From SFWF01 sp045591645 (GTDB taxonomy: Bacteria > Bacillota > Clostridia > Oscillospirales > Acutalibacteraceae): DNA of 58,079 nt. Below are positions 41,411-50,335 of this stretch, one piece after another. Below the pieces are notes generated by a model. The model ran no database searches. It saw only the letters and a program-made list of their open reading frames with translations, and was not told where the DNA came from. Numbering within the stretch: position 1 is the stretch's first letter; each line of letters opens with the position of its first letter. The stretch lies in the NCBI GenBank assembly GCA_045591645.1, contig JAZNTG010000011.1, positions 1 through 58,079 of the forward strand, given 5' to 3'. Both the position numbers and the translations under genes were made by a program.

Positions 41411-42262
41411 ATGGGAATTCAAGGATTTTTTAATTACAGTAAACCAGGTCCGGGCATCAGTAAGGATGCCCCCCAAAAGCGTACCTTCATTGTTTTTTTT
41501 GAAACGTGGTTTCGAAACGTTTGGAGGCTTATGCCCTCGGGAATTCTTTATGTGCTTATGAACCTTCTGCTTATTCCATCGGGTCTGGGCTGTGCGGGAA
41601 TGACTCATATTGCACGCAATATGGCAAGAGATAAGCATTCCTTTGGAATCAGCGACTTTTTTGAAACTATAAAAAAGAATTGGAAGCAGGCTCTTGTAGT
41701 CGGAGTCTTAAATGTTATTGTAACCGCGCTTGTTATCGCTTCGGGAGTACTCTATTACTTCAATTTCCAAGGCTGGGGCGGAATGCTTGGAGCAGGCCTT
41801 ATGGTAAGTCTTTTTTTCGTGGTTTCGGTTATGAAATATTACATATGGCTTATTATAATAACCTTCAATATGCCTATCAGAAAAATAATAAAAAATTCCT
41901 TCTATTTTGTGTTTATAAACTTAAAAAACAATATTATAGTAGGTGTTTGCTCTCTTCTTTGGTATGCCGTAGCAGTAGTTATATGCCTTTTGTGTATGGC
42001 AAACGATGAGGTGTTTATTTTTGCAATAGCTACCGTCTCATTGCTGACGATGCTGTTCTATCCGGGCTTTAAGCATTTGCTTATTCAGTTCTGCGTATTC
42101 CCGAGTGTAAGACGGCTTATGATAGATCCCTATTATGAGCAGAATCCTAATGAGGATATCGAGCTTCGCCGCAGTCTGGGACTTCCCGTGCCTTGTGATG
42201 ACGAGGAAGAGGAAGAAACATTATTCAGCGACAAGCAGCTTATCCCCGAGGATACCGAATAA
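41411..42262 (+). CDS. YesL-like (DUF624) membrane protein
   Basis: A 283-residue membrane protein. FFETWFRNVWRLMPSGILYVLMN and LIPSGLGCAGMTHIARNMARDKHS followed by FFETIKKNWKQAL match the YesL/DUF624 pattern of an Nterm helix pair with a RN...KH loop; about six helices in all. The C-terminus is a soluble acidic tail with EEEEE. YesL genes often lie near carbohydrate regulators, but not here. Ends at a strong terminator. Confidence 0.6.
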   Translation: MGIQGFFNYSKPGPGISKDAPQKRTFIVFFETWFRNVWRLMPSGILYVLMNLLLIPSGLGCAGMTHIARNMARDKHSFGISDFFETIKKNWKQALVVGVLNVIVTALVIASGVLYYFNFQGWGGMLGAGLMVSLFFVVSVMKYYIWLIIITFNMPIRKIIKNSFYFVFINLKNNIIVGVCSLLWYAVAVVICLLCMANDEVFIFAIATVSLLTMLFYPGFKHLLIQFCVFPSVRRLMIDPYYEQNPNEDIELRRSLGLPVPCDDEEEEETLFSDKQLIPEDTE

Positions 42263-42271
42263 TAAAAAAAG

Positions 42272-42305
42272 AAAGCCATCCGAGGTTTCGGATGGCCTTT
42301 TTATA
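42272..42305. terminator. Terminator of the YesL-like gene
   Basis: GCCATCCGA / TCGGATGGC stem, loop GGTT, then CTTTTT; A-rich on the left side, so it may work in both directions. Confidence 0.9.
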
Positions 42306-42336
42306 TTCAAGGGAGACTGATTTTTCGGTTATCTTA

Positions 42337-42392
42337 AAGACAGGACCGCGGTCTATCGCCGAAAGGGAAATATCCGTTTTGCTCCCTGTCTT
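42337..42392. other. Structured spacer between convergent genes
   Basis: AAGACAGG (42337-42344) pairs perfectly with CCTGTCTT (42385-42392) around 40 bases containing GCGG, CGGAT and GGATATTTCC-type mini-hairpins. Could be part of the degV 3' end or a small RNA; no T-run follows. Confidence 0.35.
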
Positions 42393-42423
42393 ATATTATG
42401 CATAAGCGCATTAAATGGTCATA

Positions 42424-43284
42424 TTATTTTGCCGACTTTCTGATATAAAGAACGCCGAGTGTATTTGCTCCGCAATGTGCCGATACGGTACAACCTGCGC
42501 GGGAGATGATAAGCTCGCTGAAGGGGGCGGTAGCCTTGACCTGATCGACTACCTGCTGTACGATTTCAGGGTCACAGCCTGCGTGGGTAACAAAAACGCG
42601 CGAGAGATCAATATCCGAATAGTCGCTCAGTCGGTCGGCAACATACTGCTTTAAGGTTTCTGAATACTTTCCGCGGTATTTCTTGCTGACCCCCATAGAG
42701 CCGTCTTTAACTTCAATGCAGGGCTTAAGCTTTAAAAGATTTGCGCCGAGAGCAGCAAGTGCGGAGCATCTTCCGCCCTTGTGCAGATACTCAAGACTGT
42801 CGATAACGAAGGAAGCGTCGACGTTCGGGATAAGTTCATTAACCTTTTCATATACTTCCTTAGCCGAAAGACCTTCGGATACCCACTCAGCCGCCTTCAT
42901 TATGAGAAGGCCTTCGCCTGTTGAAAGGTTTTTTGTGTCAACAACATAAACATCGTCATATTCATCGGCGGCGATACAGCTGTTCTGATATGTAGAGGAC
43001 ATAGTCGAGCTGATGGTAAAATGGACTATAGAGTAGCCTTCATCTACATATGGCTTGAAGAAGTTAAGCATATCATCAACGTTTGCAGCACTGGTCTTAG
43101 GTAAAATGCCGTGCTCGTCGTGATATTTATAGATATCGTCAGGGGTAATATCAATTCCGTCCTGATAGGAGCACTCGCCGAGATTTACGATAAGGGGAAT
43201 GGTCTTTATATTAAACTTTTCCACTATTTCAGGTGGGAGATCACTGGTACTGTCGCGGGTAATAAGGACTTTTTTAGCTGCCAA
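42424..43284 (-). CDS. DegV family fatty-acid-binding protein
   Basis: A 286-residue DegV protein (fatty-acid kinase subunit FakB type). ITRDSTSDLPPEIVEKFNIK (residues 7-26) and a later SSTMSSTYQNSCIAADEY and DSLEYLHKGGRCSALAAL are the family signatures that line the lipid tunnel. It presents fatty acids to FakA for phosphorylation; fakA is not in the window. The start is TTG 43284 behind GGAGGT; an ATG 15 bases upstream lies in that ribosome site. Promoter 43316-43344. Confidence 0.9.
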   Translation of the reverse strand: MAAKKVLITRDSTSDLPPEIVEKFNIKTIPLIVNLGECSYQDGIDITPDDIYKYHDEHGILPKTSAANVDDMLNFFKPYVDEGYSIVHFTISSTMSSTYQNSCIAADEYDDVYVVDTKNLSTGEGLLIMKAAEWVSEGLSAKEVYEKVNELIPNVDASFVIDSLEYLHKGGRCSALAALGANLLKLKPCIEVKDGSMGVSKKYRGKYSETLKQYVADRLSDYSDIDLSRVFVTHAGCDPEIVQQVVDQVKATAPFSELIISRAGCTVSAHCGANTLGVLYIRKSAK

Positions 43285-43315
43285 AGTAAATACCTCCATA
43301 AACAAAGTTTTATTT

Positions 43316-43344
43316 ATTTTACCACAATCCGATGTTTTTTTCAA
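43316..43344 (-). promoter_or_regulatory. Promoter of the degV gene
   Basis: Minus strand TTGAAA (43344-43339), 17-bp spacer, TAAAAT (43321-43316). Confidence 0.7.
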
Positions 43345-43441
43345 CAAAGATATTAGAAAGTTGGGCAATTGCATAATAATTACAAAACAAATGATTAGAG
43401 CAGGGAATAACCTCCAATAATCTATGTATACATACTTATGC

Positions 43442-43470
43442 TTGACAATATAAGGATTTGACGATAAAAT
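43442..43470 (+). promoter_or_regulatory. Promoter of the rnj-ftsH block
   Basis: TTGACA (43442-43447), 17-bp spacer, TAAAAT (43465-43470), with a leader of about 100 bases holding an imperfect CCGT/ACGG hairpin (near 43503-43530). Confidence 0.7.
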
Positions 43471-43575
43471 TATATTGAATATTTATGTGATTTACTGACC
43501 TACCGTGACGAGCGCAAGGCTGTACGGCTGGGAATTTTCATACATACTTTAATTTTTACGGAGGAACATTTCTTA

Positions 43576-45390
43576 ATGTCGGTTGAAAATAATACTAAGA
43601 AAAAGAAAGACACAAAAGCAAAATCAAATACAGTAAAAAAAGAAACAAAGAAATTTACTAAGCAGACCGGTAAGACTGCACCGAAAAAGCAGCCCGCAAG
43701 GAATACGGCAAACAAAAAAAGCACATCGCAAAAAAATCCTCTTCGCATAATTCCGCTCGGAGGACTCGGTGAGATAGGCAAGAATATTACTGTTTATGAG
43801 TATAAGCAGGATATTATCCTTGTCGATTGCGGAATGAGCTTTCCTGATGAGGATATGCCGGGAATAGATATCGTTATTCCCGATTTTTCTTATCTTGTAC
43901 AGAATAAAGAGAGGATCCTCGGACTTTTTGTCACCCACGGACATGAGGACCATATCGGGGGAATACCCTATCTGCTTAGAGAGCTCAATGTTCCTATCTA
44001 CGGAACCCGACTCACTTTAGGGCTTGTCGAGGGAAAGCTGCGTGAGCACAAGCTGCTCGGCGGCGCAAAGCTACACGTTACAAACCCCGGAGAAAAGGTA
44101 ACGGTAGGCAGCTTCAGCGTTGAGTTTATCCATGTTAACCACTCTATTCCCGACGCGGTCGGTTTTGCTATCAAGTGCCCTGCCGGCACCGTTGTACAGA
44201 CAGGAGACTTCAAGATAGATACAACGCCGATAGACGATCAGGTCATAGACCTTTCCCGTTTCGCAAAGCTTGGAAGCGAAGGTGTTCTGGCGCTTCTTTC
44301 TGACTCTACCAATGCTGAAAGACCGGGATATACCGCATCTGAAAAGGTGGTTGGAGAATCCTTTGCACATCTTTTCAGAAAAGCAGGGAGGAACCGCATA
44401 ATTGTCGCAACCTTCTCATCGAATATCCACCGTATCCAGCAGATAATCGACGCGGCGGTAAGCTATAAGAGAAAGGTTGCCGTTTCGGGCAGAAGTATGA
44501 TAAATGTAGTATCGGTTGCATCCGAGCTAGGCTATCTCAATGTGCCCGACAATGTGCTTATCGATATTGAAAGCATCAATAAATATCCTGCGGAACAGCT
44601 CGTTATAATCACCACAGGCAGTCAGGGCGAGCCGCTTTCGGCTCTGCACAGAATGGCATATAATGACCACAGAAATGTAGATATCGTACCGAACGATATG
44701 ATAATCATTTCGGCGACCCCCATCCCCGGTAATGAAAAGCTAGTCAGCAAGGTCGTAAACGAGCTTATGAAGAGGGGCGCAGATGTTGTCTACGAAAAGA
44801 TGTACGATGTACATGTTTCGGGTCACGCCTGTCAGGAGGAGCTTAAGCTTATGCTTTCGCTCGTAAAGCCGAAGTTCTTTATCCCCGCACACGGTGAGCA
44901 GAAGCATCTTTATAAGCACGCTATGCTTGCTAACGGAGTAGGTATCCCGAAAGAAAGAATACTCATTGCAAATATAGGCGATGTTATAGAGCTTACAAAG
45001 AACAGTATGAAAAAAACCGAAACGGTACAGTCAGGCAGAGTACTGGTTGACGGTCTCGGGGTGGGCGATGTAGGCAGCATAGTACTCAAGGACCGTAAGC
45101 ATCTTGCCGATGACGGCATCATAGTAGTAGCCTTCACTATGGATACTTCCACTCGAGAGGTAGTTTCAGGCCCCGATATCGTGACAAGGGGATTTGTCTA
45201 CGCTAAGGAGTCTGAGGAGCTTTTAGCTTTGATAACCAATGTGGCAGAGGATGCTATTGAGCGCTGCTATATTCAGAATATCAGAGACTTTAATACTATA
45301 AGGTCAAGGGTCAGAGATGCCGTTTCGCGCTATCTTTACGAAAACACAAGAAGAAGTCCTATGATACTGCCCATTATTATGGAGATATAA
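43576..45390 (+). CDS. rnj: Ribonuclease J
   Basis: A 604-residue metallo-beta-lactamase nuclease with 5'-3' exo- and endonuclease activity, used in mRNA decay and rRNA maturation. FVTHGHEDHIGGIPYLL is the HxHxDH zinc motif; IHVNHSIPDAVG, GDFKIDTTPID, SDSTNAERPG, FSSNIHRIQQI (beta-CASP) and VHVSGHACQEELKLM follow. Unusually the core is preceded by about 55 residues rich in Lys and Thr (KKKKDTKAKSNTVKKETKK) that are likely disordered. RBS GGAGG precedes the ATG. Next gene 21 bases on. Confidence 0.96.
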   Translation: MSVENNTKKKKDTKAKSNTVKKETKKFTKQTGKTAPKKQPARNTANKKSTSQKNPLRIIPLGGLGEIGKNITVYEYKQDIILVDCGMSFPDEDMPGIDIVIPDFSYLVQNKERILGLFVTHGHEDHIGGIPYLLRELNVPIYGTRLTLGLVEGKLREHKLLGGAKLHVTNPGEKVTVGSFSVEFIHVNHSIPDAVGFAIKCPAGTVVQTGDFKIDTTPIDDQVIDLSRFAKLGSEGVLALLSDSTNAERPGYTASEKVVGESFAHLFRKAGRNRIIVATFSSNIHRIQQIIDAAVSYKRKVAVSGRSMINVVSVASELGYLNVPDNVLIDIESINKYPAEQLVIITTGSQGEPLSALHRMAYNDHRNVDIVPNDMIIISATPIPGNEKLVSKVVNELMKRGADVVYEKMYDVHVSGHACQEELKLMLSLVKPKFFIPAHGEQKHLYKHAMLANGVGIPKERILIANIGDVIELTKNSMKKTETVQSGRVLVDGLGVGDVGSIVLKDRKHLADDGIIVVAFTMDTSTREVVSGPDIVTRGFVYAKESEELLALITNVAEDAIERCYIQNIRDFNTIRSRVRDAVSRYLYENTRRSPMILPIIMEI

Positions 45391-45411
45391 ATTCGGAAAG
45401 GGGTTGCGTCT

Positions 45412-46584
45412 GTGAGAAGTCTTACACTAAAAACAAAAATACTTGCGGTAATGATAGCATTTTGCTTATGCGTTACCGTGGTGACATTTTTGCTTAATCC
45501 CTATGCTTCTATTGCGGTCGCAGCTCTTGGTATAATTGTTACAGTCACACTTATCAGGGCAATAGATCTGATTTCAAATATCGGGGTTCTCGATCTAAAG
45601 CTGATCAGGTTTTCTAAAAAATTAGATAAGCTCTGTAAAGAGGCTTCAAATATCGTCGTTATGGGTCACAAGTTCTCCGACCTTGACTCTATAGGAGCCT
45701 CCTACGGACTGTACTCTCATCTTCGTAATAAGTATAAGGTAAAGCTCCTGCTTAATAAGGAGAACACACTCGGCAGACCGCTTGTGGATCTTATCTGTTA
45801 CAGCGATAAGGAGTGTAAATTTTACGGAGAGGCTGATATAGACGGGCTTGTAAATGATAAGACTCTGCTTATTGTGGTGGACACCCACCGCCCCAGCCTT
45901 ATGGATTTTGAGCGTGCGTATGAAAAGGCTGGTAAGATCGTTATAATCGATCATCACCTTAAGGCATCCGATTTTGCACCGAGAGCTACGCTTAGTTTTC
46001 TTAAGAGCTCGGCATCCTCGGCTTGTGAGATATGCACGGCTATAATCAAAACGCAGAGCGCCCGACAGATCGAAAGAGTAGCCGCCAACGCGCTTTTTGC
46101 GGGCATTATGCTTGACACGAAAAACTTTGTTATGAATACAGGGCCCGATACCTTCAGAATAGCGTCGTATCTGCGTCAGCAAAAGGCTGAGCCCAAGACC
46201 GTAAAACAGCTCTTTTCGGAGAGCATCGAGGTCTGCAAAAGAAAGTATGAGATCATTGCGGACGCACATATCTATGACGACTGCGCCATTTCTAAGAGTG
46301 AAGTAAACGACGGTTATTCACGGGTCTGTGCCGCACAGGCGGCAGATGAGCTGCTGACCATCAGCGGAGTCAGAGCGTCGTTTGTTATCTGCCCGTCGGC
46401 AGACCGCATAAACATATCGGCACGCTCCTTTGGAGATATGAATGTAAAGAAAATAGTAGAAAAGCTCGGCGGCGGCGGTCACAGAACGGTGGCGGCCTGC
46501 CAGATAAGAGCCGACAGCTACGATATGGCTTATAAGCTGCTCATCGGTGCTATAAATGAGTACAAAGCCGAACAAATGAAATAG
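45412..46584 (+). CDS. Short GdpP-like DHH/DHHA1 phosphodiesterase
   Basis: A 390-residue membrane protein: two TM helices (residues 8-52), then a DHH domain (VVMGHKFSDLDSIGASYGLY, VVDTHRPSLM, IIDHHLKASDF) and a DHHA1 domain ending VKKIVEKLGGGGHRTVA. GdpP proteins hydrolyse c-di-AMP. The usual order of TM, PAS and degenerate GGDEF before DHH takes about 650 residues; here the PAS and GGDEF parts are missing. Position upstream of rplI and dnaB is the conserved GdpP site, so I read it as a shortened GdpP. Start GTG behind AAAGGGG. Confidence 0.85.
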   Translation: MRSLTLKTKILAVMIAFCLCVTVVTFLLNPYASIAVAALGIIVTVTLIRAIDLISNIGVLDLKLIRFSKKLDKLCKEASNIVVMGHKFSDLDSIGASYGLYSHLRNKYKVKLLLNKENTLGRPLVDLICYSDKECKFYGEADIDGLVNDKTLLIVVDTHRPSLMDFERAYEKAGKIVIIDHHLKASDFAPRATLSFLKSSASSACEICTAIIKTQSARQIERVAANALFAGIMLDTKNFVMNTGPDTFRIASYLRQQKAEPKTVKQLFSESIEVCKRKYEIIADAHIYDDCAISKSEVNDGYSRVCAAQAADELLTISGVRASFVICPSADRINISARSFGDMNVKKIVEKLGGGGHRTVAACQIRADSYDMAYKLLIGAINEYKAEQMK

Positions 46585-46607
46585 ATATACAGGAAAGGTG
46601 ATATATA

Positions 46608-47057
46608 ATGAAGGTTATTTTATTACAGGATGTTAAGGGACACGGTAAAAAAGGTGAGCTTGTAAATGTGTCCGACGGATATGCAAGAAACTTCCTTTTC
46701 CCGAAAAATCTTGCTCGTGAGGCAAATGCCGCCGCTATGGCTGAGTTCAACAGTAAGGCAGAGGCAAAGGTTCATCACTATGAAGAGGAAAAGGCAGCCG
46801 CGAAGGCAACCGCCGCTTTGATAGAGGGCAAAAAGGTCGAGATAAAGGCAAAGGCAGGCTCGAGCGGAAAGCTTTTCGGATCGGTCACATCAAAGGAAGT
46901 CACAGAAGAGCTTAACCGTATGCTTGGAACCAAGATAGAAAAGAAAAAGCTCACTGTTGCCGATATCAAGAATTTCGGTGAGTATACAGCAACCGTTAAG
47001 CTTTTCACCGAAATAACAGCATCCTTCACAGTTGTAGTATCTCCGGCAGAAAAATAA
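46608..47057 (+). CDS. rplI: 50S ribosomal protein L9
   Basis: A 149-residue protein matching L9 throughout: MKVILLQDVKGHGKKGELVN, GYARNFLFPKNLA, the long connecting helix (EEEKAAAKATAALIEG) and the C-terminal domain (LFGSVTSKEVTEEL, KKLTVADIKNFGEYTATVKL). It binds 23S rRNA near the L1 stalk and limits frame slippage. It lies 23 bases after the DHH gene with RBS GAAAGGTG, in the conserved gdpP-rplI-dnaB order. Confidence 0.98.
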   Translation: MKVILLQDVKGHGKKGELVNVSDGYARNFLFPKNLAREANAAAMAEFNSKAEAKVHHYEEEKAAAKATAALIEGKKVEIKAKAGSSGKLFGSVTSKEVTEELNRMLGTKIEKKKLTVADIKNFGEYTATVKLFTEITASFTVVVSPAEK

Positions 47058-47073
47058 CGAAAGGAACTTGAAA

Positions 47074-48456
47074 ATGAGTCCTGATTTTGATTTTACCGCT
47101 TCTGCAGTGGGTATGGAGCTTCCTCATTCTGAAGAGGCAGAGCAGGCGATACTGGCGTCAATTCTTATCGACCCGCCTACGCTTAATCTCGTTGCTACCG
47201 ATATGGAAGTAGAATATTTCCTGCTTCCTCAGCATAGGGTCATATACAGAACGCTTTGCTCAATGATCGAGCTTAAAGGTCATGCTATCGATTTCGTGTC
47301 GCTTTTAGAGCAGCTAAAAGCTGACAGTACGGTGTATGACGAGGCGGGGTGGAAGGCTTATCTTACACAGCTGATGAAGATGTTTGTCGTTCCTGCTAAT
47401 ATCGGTACATATGTTGAGATAGTAAAGGAACGCTATTTTGCGCGTTCTCTGCTTGGCGCCGCAGGCGATATCATAAAGAATGTAAACGAACACCTTGTCG
47501 ACGCAAACGAGCTGCTTGAAAGGGCGGAAAACTCTATTTACAGCATCCGTCAGGGCAGGGAGGTTTCGGGACTTACTCATATCAAGTCGGTCATCCTGAA
47601 TGAGACCTATGACCGCCTGAACAAGATGGTAAATCCCGAAACGAGAAACGATTATATCGGGATCCCGACAGGAATATCTGCGCTCGATAAGGTAACAACG
47701 GGACTTAATAAGTCCGACCTTATCATACTCGGTGCGCGTCCCGGTATGGGTAAGACCTCGCTTGCACTGAATATTGCCCGTAATGTTGCAGTAAATGCCA
47801 AGAAAACAGTCTGCTTCTTCTCGCTCGAAATGACAAGAGATCAGCTCGCGCAGAGAATGTTATCAAACGAGGCGTCTATCGAGAGCCAGAAGCTCCGTAC
47901 AGGAGAGCTCACTCCCGATGAGTGGACAAGGCTTGCTCAGGCGGGTAAAATGCTTGGCGAGGCAGAGCTTTATTTTGACGAAACGGCAGGGATAACCGTT
48001 CAGCAGATGAAGGCAAAGCTCCGCCGTATGAAGAAGGTCGACCTTGTTATTATCGACTACCTCGGACTTATCGCTCCCTCAAGCAACCGAAAGAACGACA
48101 ACCGCGTTCAGCAGGTACAAGAGATTACCGGAGCTTTGAAGGCGATGGCTAAGGAGCTTCGCATTCCTGTACTTTGCTGCGCTCAGCTTTCGCGCGGTAC
48201 CGAGGCAAAGGGCAAAAGCCACAAGCCCGCCCTTTCCGACCTTCGTGAGTCGGGTTCTATCGAGCAGGATGCCGATCAGGTACTTTTCATCTATCGTGAT
48301 ACTTATTACGACAATGAAAAGGACGAGGAAAACAGAGGCGATCCGAACAAGGCAGAGATCATCATAGCTAAAAACCGTCACGGCAGCGTAGATACTGTCG
48401 AGCTGCATTGGGACGGCAAGTTTACACGCTTTGCTTCGCAGGATGTGTTTAGATAA
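47074..48456 (+). CDS. dnaB: Replicative DNA helicase
   Basis: A 460-residue hexameric 5'-3' helicase. N-terminal primase-binding domain (SEEAEQAILASILIDP to about 155), linker, and RecA-like domain: GARPGMGKTSLALNIA (Walker A), FFSLEMTRDQLAQRML, LVIIDYLGLIAPS (Walker B), LSRGTEAKG and DLRESGSIEQDADQVLF. No intein or extra insertion. I start at ATG 47074 (MSPDFDF) behind AAAGGAA; the TTG six bases upstream is less likely. The next gene begins directly after the stop. Confidence 0.97.
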   Translation: MSPDFDFTASAVGMELPHSEEAEQAILASILIDPPTLNLVATDMEVEYFLLPQHRVIYRTLCSMIELKGHAIDFVSLLEQLKADSTVYDEAGWKAYLTQLMKMFVVPANIGTYVEIVKERYFARSLLGAAGDIIKNVNEHLVDANELLERAENSIYSIRQGREVSGLTHIKSVILNETYDRLNKMVNPETRNDYIGIPTGISALDKVTTGLNKSDLIILGARPGMGKTSLALNIARNVAVNAKKTVCFFSLEMTRDQLAQRMLSNEASIESQKLRTGELTPDEWTRLAQAGKMLGEAELYFDETAGITVQQMKAKLRRMKKVDLVIIDYLGLIAPSSNRKNDNRVQQVQEITGALKAMAKELRIPVLCCAQLSRGTEAKGKSHKPALSDLRESGSIEQDADQVLFIYRDTYYDNEKDEENRGDPNKAEIIIAKNRHGSVDTVELHWDGKFTRFASQDVFR

Positions 48457-49773
48457 ATGATCGGAAAAATTAAAAACACAATAAATAAATATGATATGCT
48501 TTCGGCTTCTTCGGATGTGACCGTTGCGTTATCGGGGGGAGCCGATTCGGTATGTCTTTTATATGCTCTGTATGAGCTGAGGGACGAATTCGGGCTTACA
48601 ATTTCGGCTTTTCACTTAAACCACTGCCTCAGAGGCGCGGAGTCGGACAGAGATGAAGGCTTTGTAAAAGAGCTTTGCCAAAAGCTCGGTATACCGCTCG
48701 CTGTAGAGCGTCGGGATATAAAAGCCGAAGCTGAGCGTAGGGGAGAGAGCATAGAGCTTTGCGCCAGAAATATCCGCTACGAGCTTTATAAAAAGCACGC
48801 AAACGGACTTGTGGCGGTAGCTCATACCGAGAGCGATAACCTTGAAACGGTAATTTATAATATGACTCGTGGAAGCGGCATAAAGGGACTTGGCGGAATA
48901 CCGCCCGTAAGGGATATATTTATCCGACCTCTTATCGAATGTACTCGCCGCGAGGTTGAGGAATATCTCAGGGGAAAGGATATCTGCTTTGTTACCGATT
49001 CAAGCAACCTTTCGGACGATTATTCAAGAAATTATATAAGGCACAACATAGTGCCTGCTTTAAAGAGAATAAATCCGTCCGCCGAACAGACTGTAGGTGC
49101 AAACAGCGAGGCTCTTCGCGAGGATGCGGATTTTCTTAGTGGTATGGCAACTAAGATATACTCTATAATCGCAAAAGAGGACCGACTTGATGCGGCTATG
49201 CTGAAAGAACAGCATCCTGCCATCGCAAAGCGTATACTTTCTATGCTCTATTTTGAGCAAAGCGGAAAAAATGCCGATAATCTTCATATAAACAGAATGT
49301 ATGAAGTTCTGAGAGACGGCGGCAAGGCAAGCCTTCCTTGCGGTTTTTCCGCAGAGTCTGACGGCAAACGGTTTAGAATATACCGTGAGGGCGGCAAGGC
49401 TGAATTCAGGTATGAAACCGAGCTGGTTTACGAAAAGGCACAGAAAAGTTACAATGTTTACAATTTGTTATTAAAAAACAGGGTTGACTGTGATAAAATA
49501 AAAGGCAAATTGACCGTGAGAATCCGAAATGAGGGCGACAGCATAAGACTCGCGGGCAGAAACTGTACAAAAAGTCTGAAAAAGCTTTTTAATGAGCTTA
49601 AGATCCCGACTGAAGAGCGTGAAGCATTACCTGTTGCGGCAGATGATGAGGGCGTTGTCTGGATACACTCGGTCGGAGTAGCTGAGCGCGTGAAGATTGA
49701 TGCAAATACAGAAAACATAGTCTGCTTTAATGTTAATAAATCATTATTTTCGGGGGAAGTTAAAAATGATTGA
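48457..49773 (+). CDS. tilS: tRNA(Ile)-lysidine synthetase
   Basis: A 438-residue enzyme that adds lysine to C34 of tRNA-Ile(CAU), changing its identity from Met to Ile; essential in bacteria. VALSGGADSVCLLYAL is the PP-loop, AFHLNHCLRGAESDRDEGFV and AVAHTESDNLETVIYNMTRGSG the downstream family motifs; the C-terminal part carries DSIRLAGRNCTKSLKKLF. It starts immediately after the dnaB stop codon without a spacer and overlaps hpt by eight bases, forming the conserved tilS-hpt-ftsH cluster. Confidence 0.96.
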   Translation: MIGKIKNTINKYDMLSASSDVTVALSGGADSVCLLYALYELRDEFGLTISAFHLNHCLRGAESDRDEGFVKELCQKLGIPLAVERRDIKAEAERRGESIELCARNIRYELYKKHANGLVAVAHTESDNLETVIYNMTRGSGIKGLGGIPPVRDIFIRPLIECTRREVEEYLRGKDICFVTDSSNLSDDYSRNYIRHNIVPALKRINPSAEQTVGANSEALREDADFLSGMATKIYSIIAKEDRLDAAMLKEQHPAIAKRILSMLYFEQSGKNADNLHINRMYEVLRDGGKASLPCGFSAESDGKRFRIYREGGKAEFRYETELVYEKAQKSYNVYNLLLKNRVDCDKIKGKLTVRIRNEGDSIRLAGRNCTKSLKKLFNELKIPTEEREALPVAADDEGVVWIHSVGVAERVKIDANTENIVCFNVNKSLFSGEVKND

Positions 49774-50311
49774 CAGATCAGATATTGCTGAGGTACTGCT
49801 CAGCGAAGAACAGATAAGCGAGATAGTAAAAAAGCTCGGCAAACAGATAACCGAGGATTATAAGGGAAAAAATCTACTTGTAGTCAGTGTGCTCAAGGGC
49901 TCGGTTATGTTTATGGCAGATCTGCTCAGAGAGATAAAGATACACTGCAAGATAGATTTTATGGCAGTATCCTCTTATGGCTCGGGCACATCTACATCGG
50001 GCGCGGTCAAGATCATAAAGGATCTTAATATCGACCTTTCGGGATACGACCTTCTTATAGTAGAGGACATACTTGACTCGGGCGTTACCCTGTCAAATCT
50101 TCGTGATCTTCTTATGACCAGAAAGCCTGCGAGCTTTAAGATATGCACATTTCTTGATAAGCCTGAGAGGCGCAAGGCAGACGTTTATGCCGATTATGTC
50201 GGCGCTGAGATACCCGATGCTTTCGTGGTAGGCTACGGTCTTGACTATGATGAAAAATATAGAAATCTGCCTTTCTTGGGTATTCTGGACCCAAAGGTTT
50301 ACACTAAATAA
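49766..50311 (+). CDS. hpt: Hypoxanthine phosphoribosyltransferase
   Basis: A 181-residue purine salvage enzyme. VSVLKGSVMFMADLLREI, MAVSSYGSGTSTSGAVKIIKD and LLIVEDILDSGVTLSNLRD (PRPP loop) are all present, with YVGAEIPDAFVVGYGLDYDEKYRNLP at the C-terminus. The ATG at 49766 (MIDRSDIAEV) has GGGGGAAG upstream and lies inside the end of tilS; an in-frame ATG at 49730 lacks a ribosome site. ftsH follows 24 bases later. Confidence 0.97.
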   Translation: MIDRSDIAEVLLSEEQISEIVKKLGKQITEDYKGKNLLVVSVLKGSVMFMADLLREIKIHCKIDFMAVSSYGSGTSTSGAVKIIKDLNIDLSGYDLLIVEDILDSGVTLSNLRDLLMTRKPASFKICTFLDKPERRKADVYADYVGAEIPDAFVVGYGLDYDEKYRNLPFLGILDPKVYTK

Positions 50312-50335
50312 GAATTACAGAAAGGACGTGGGTTT

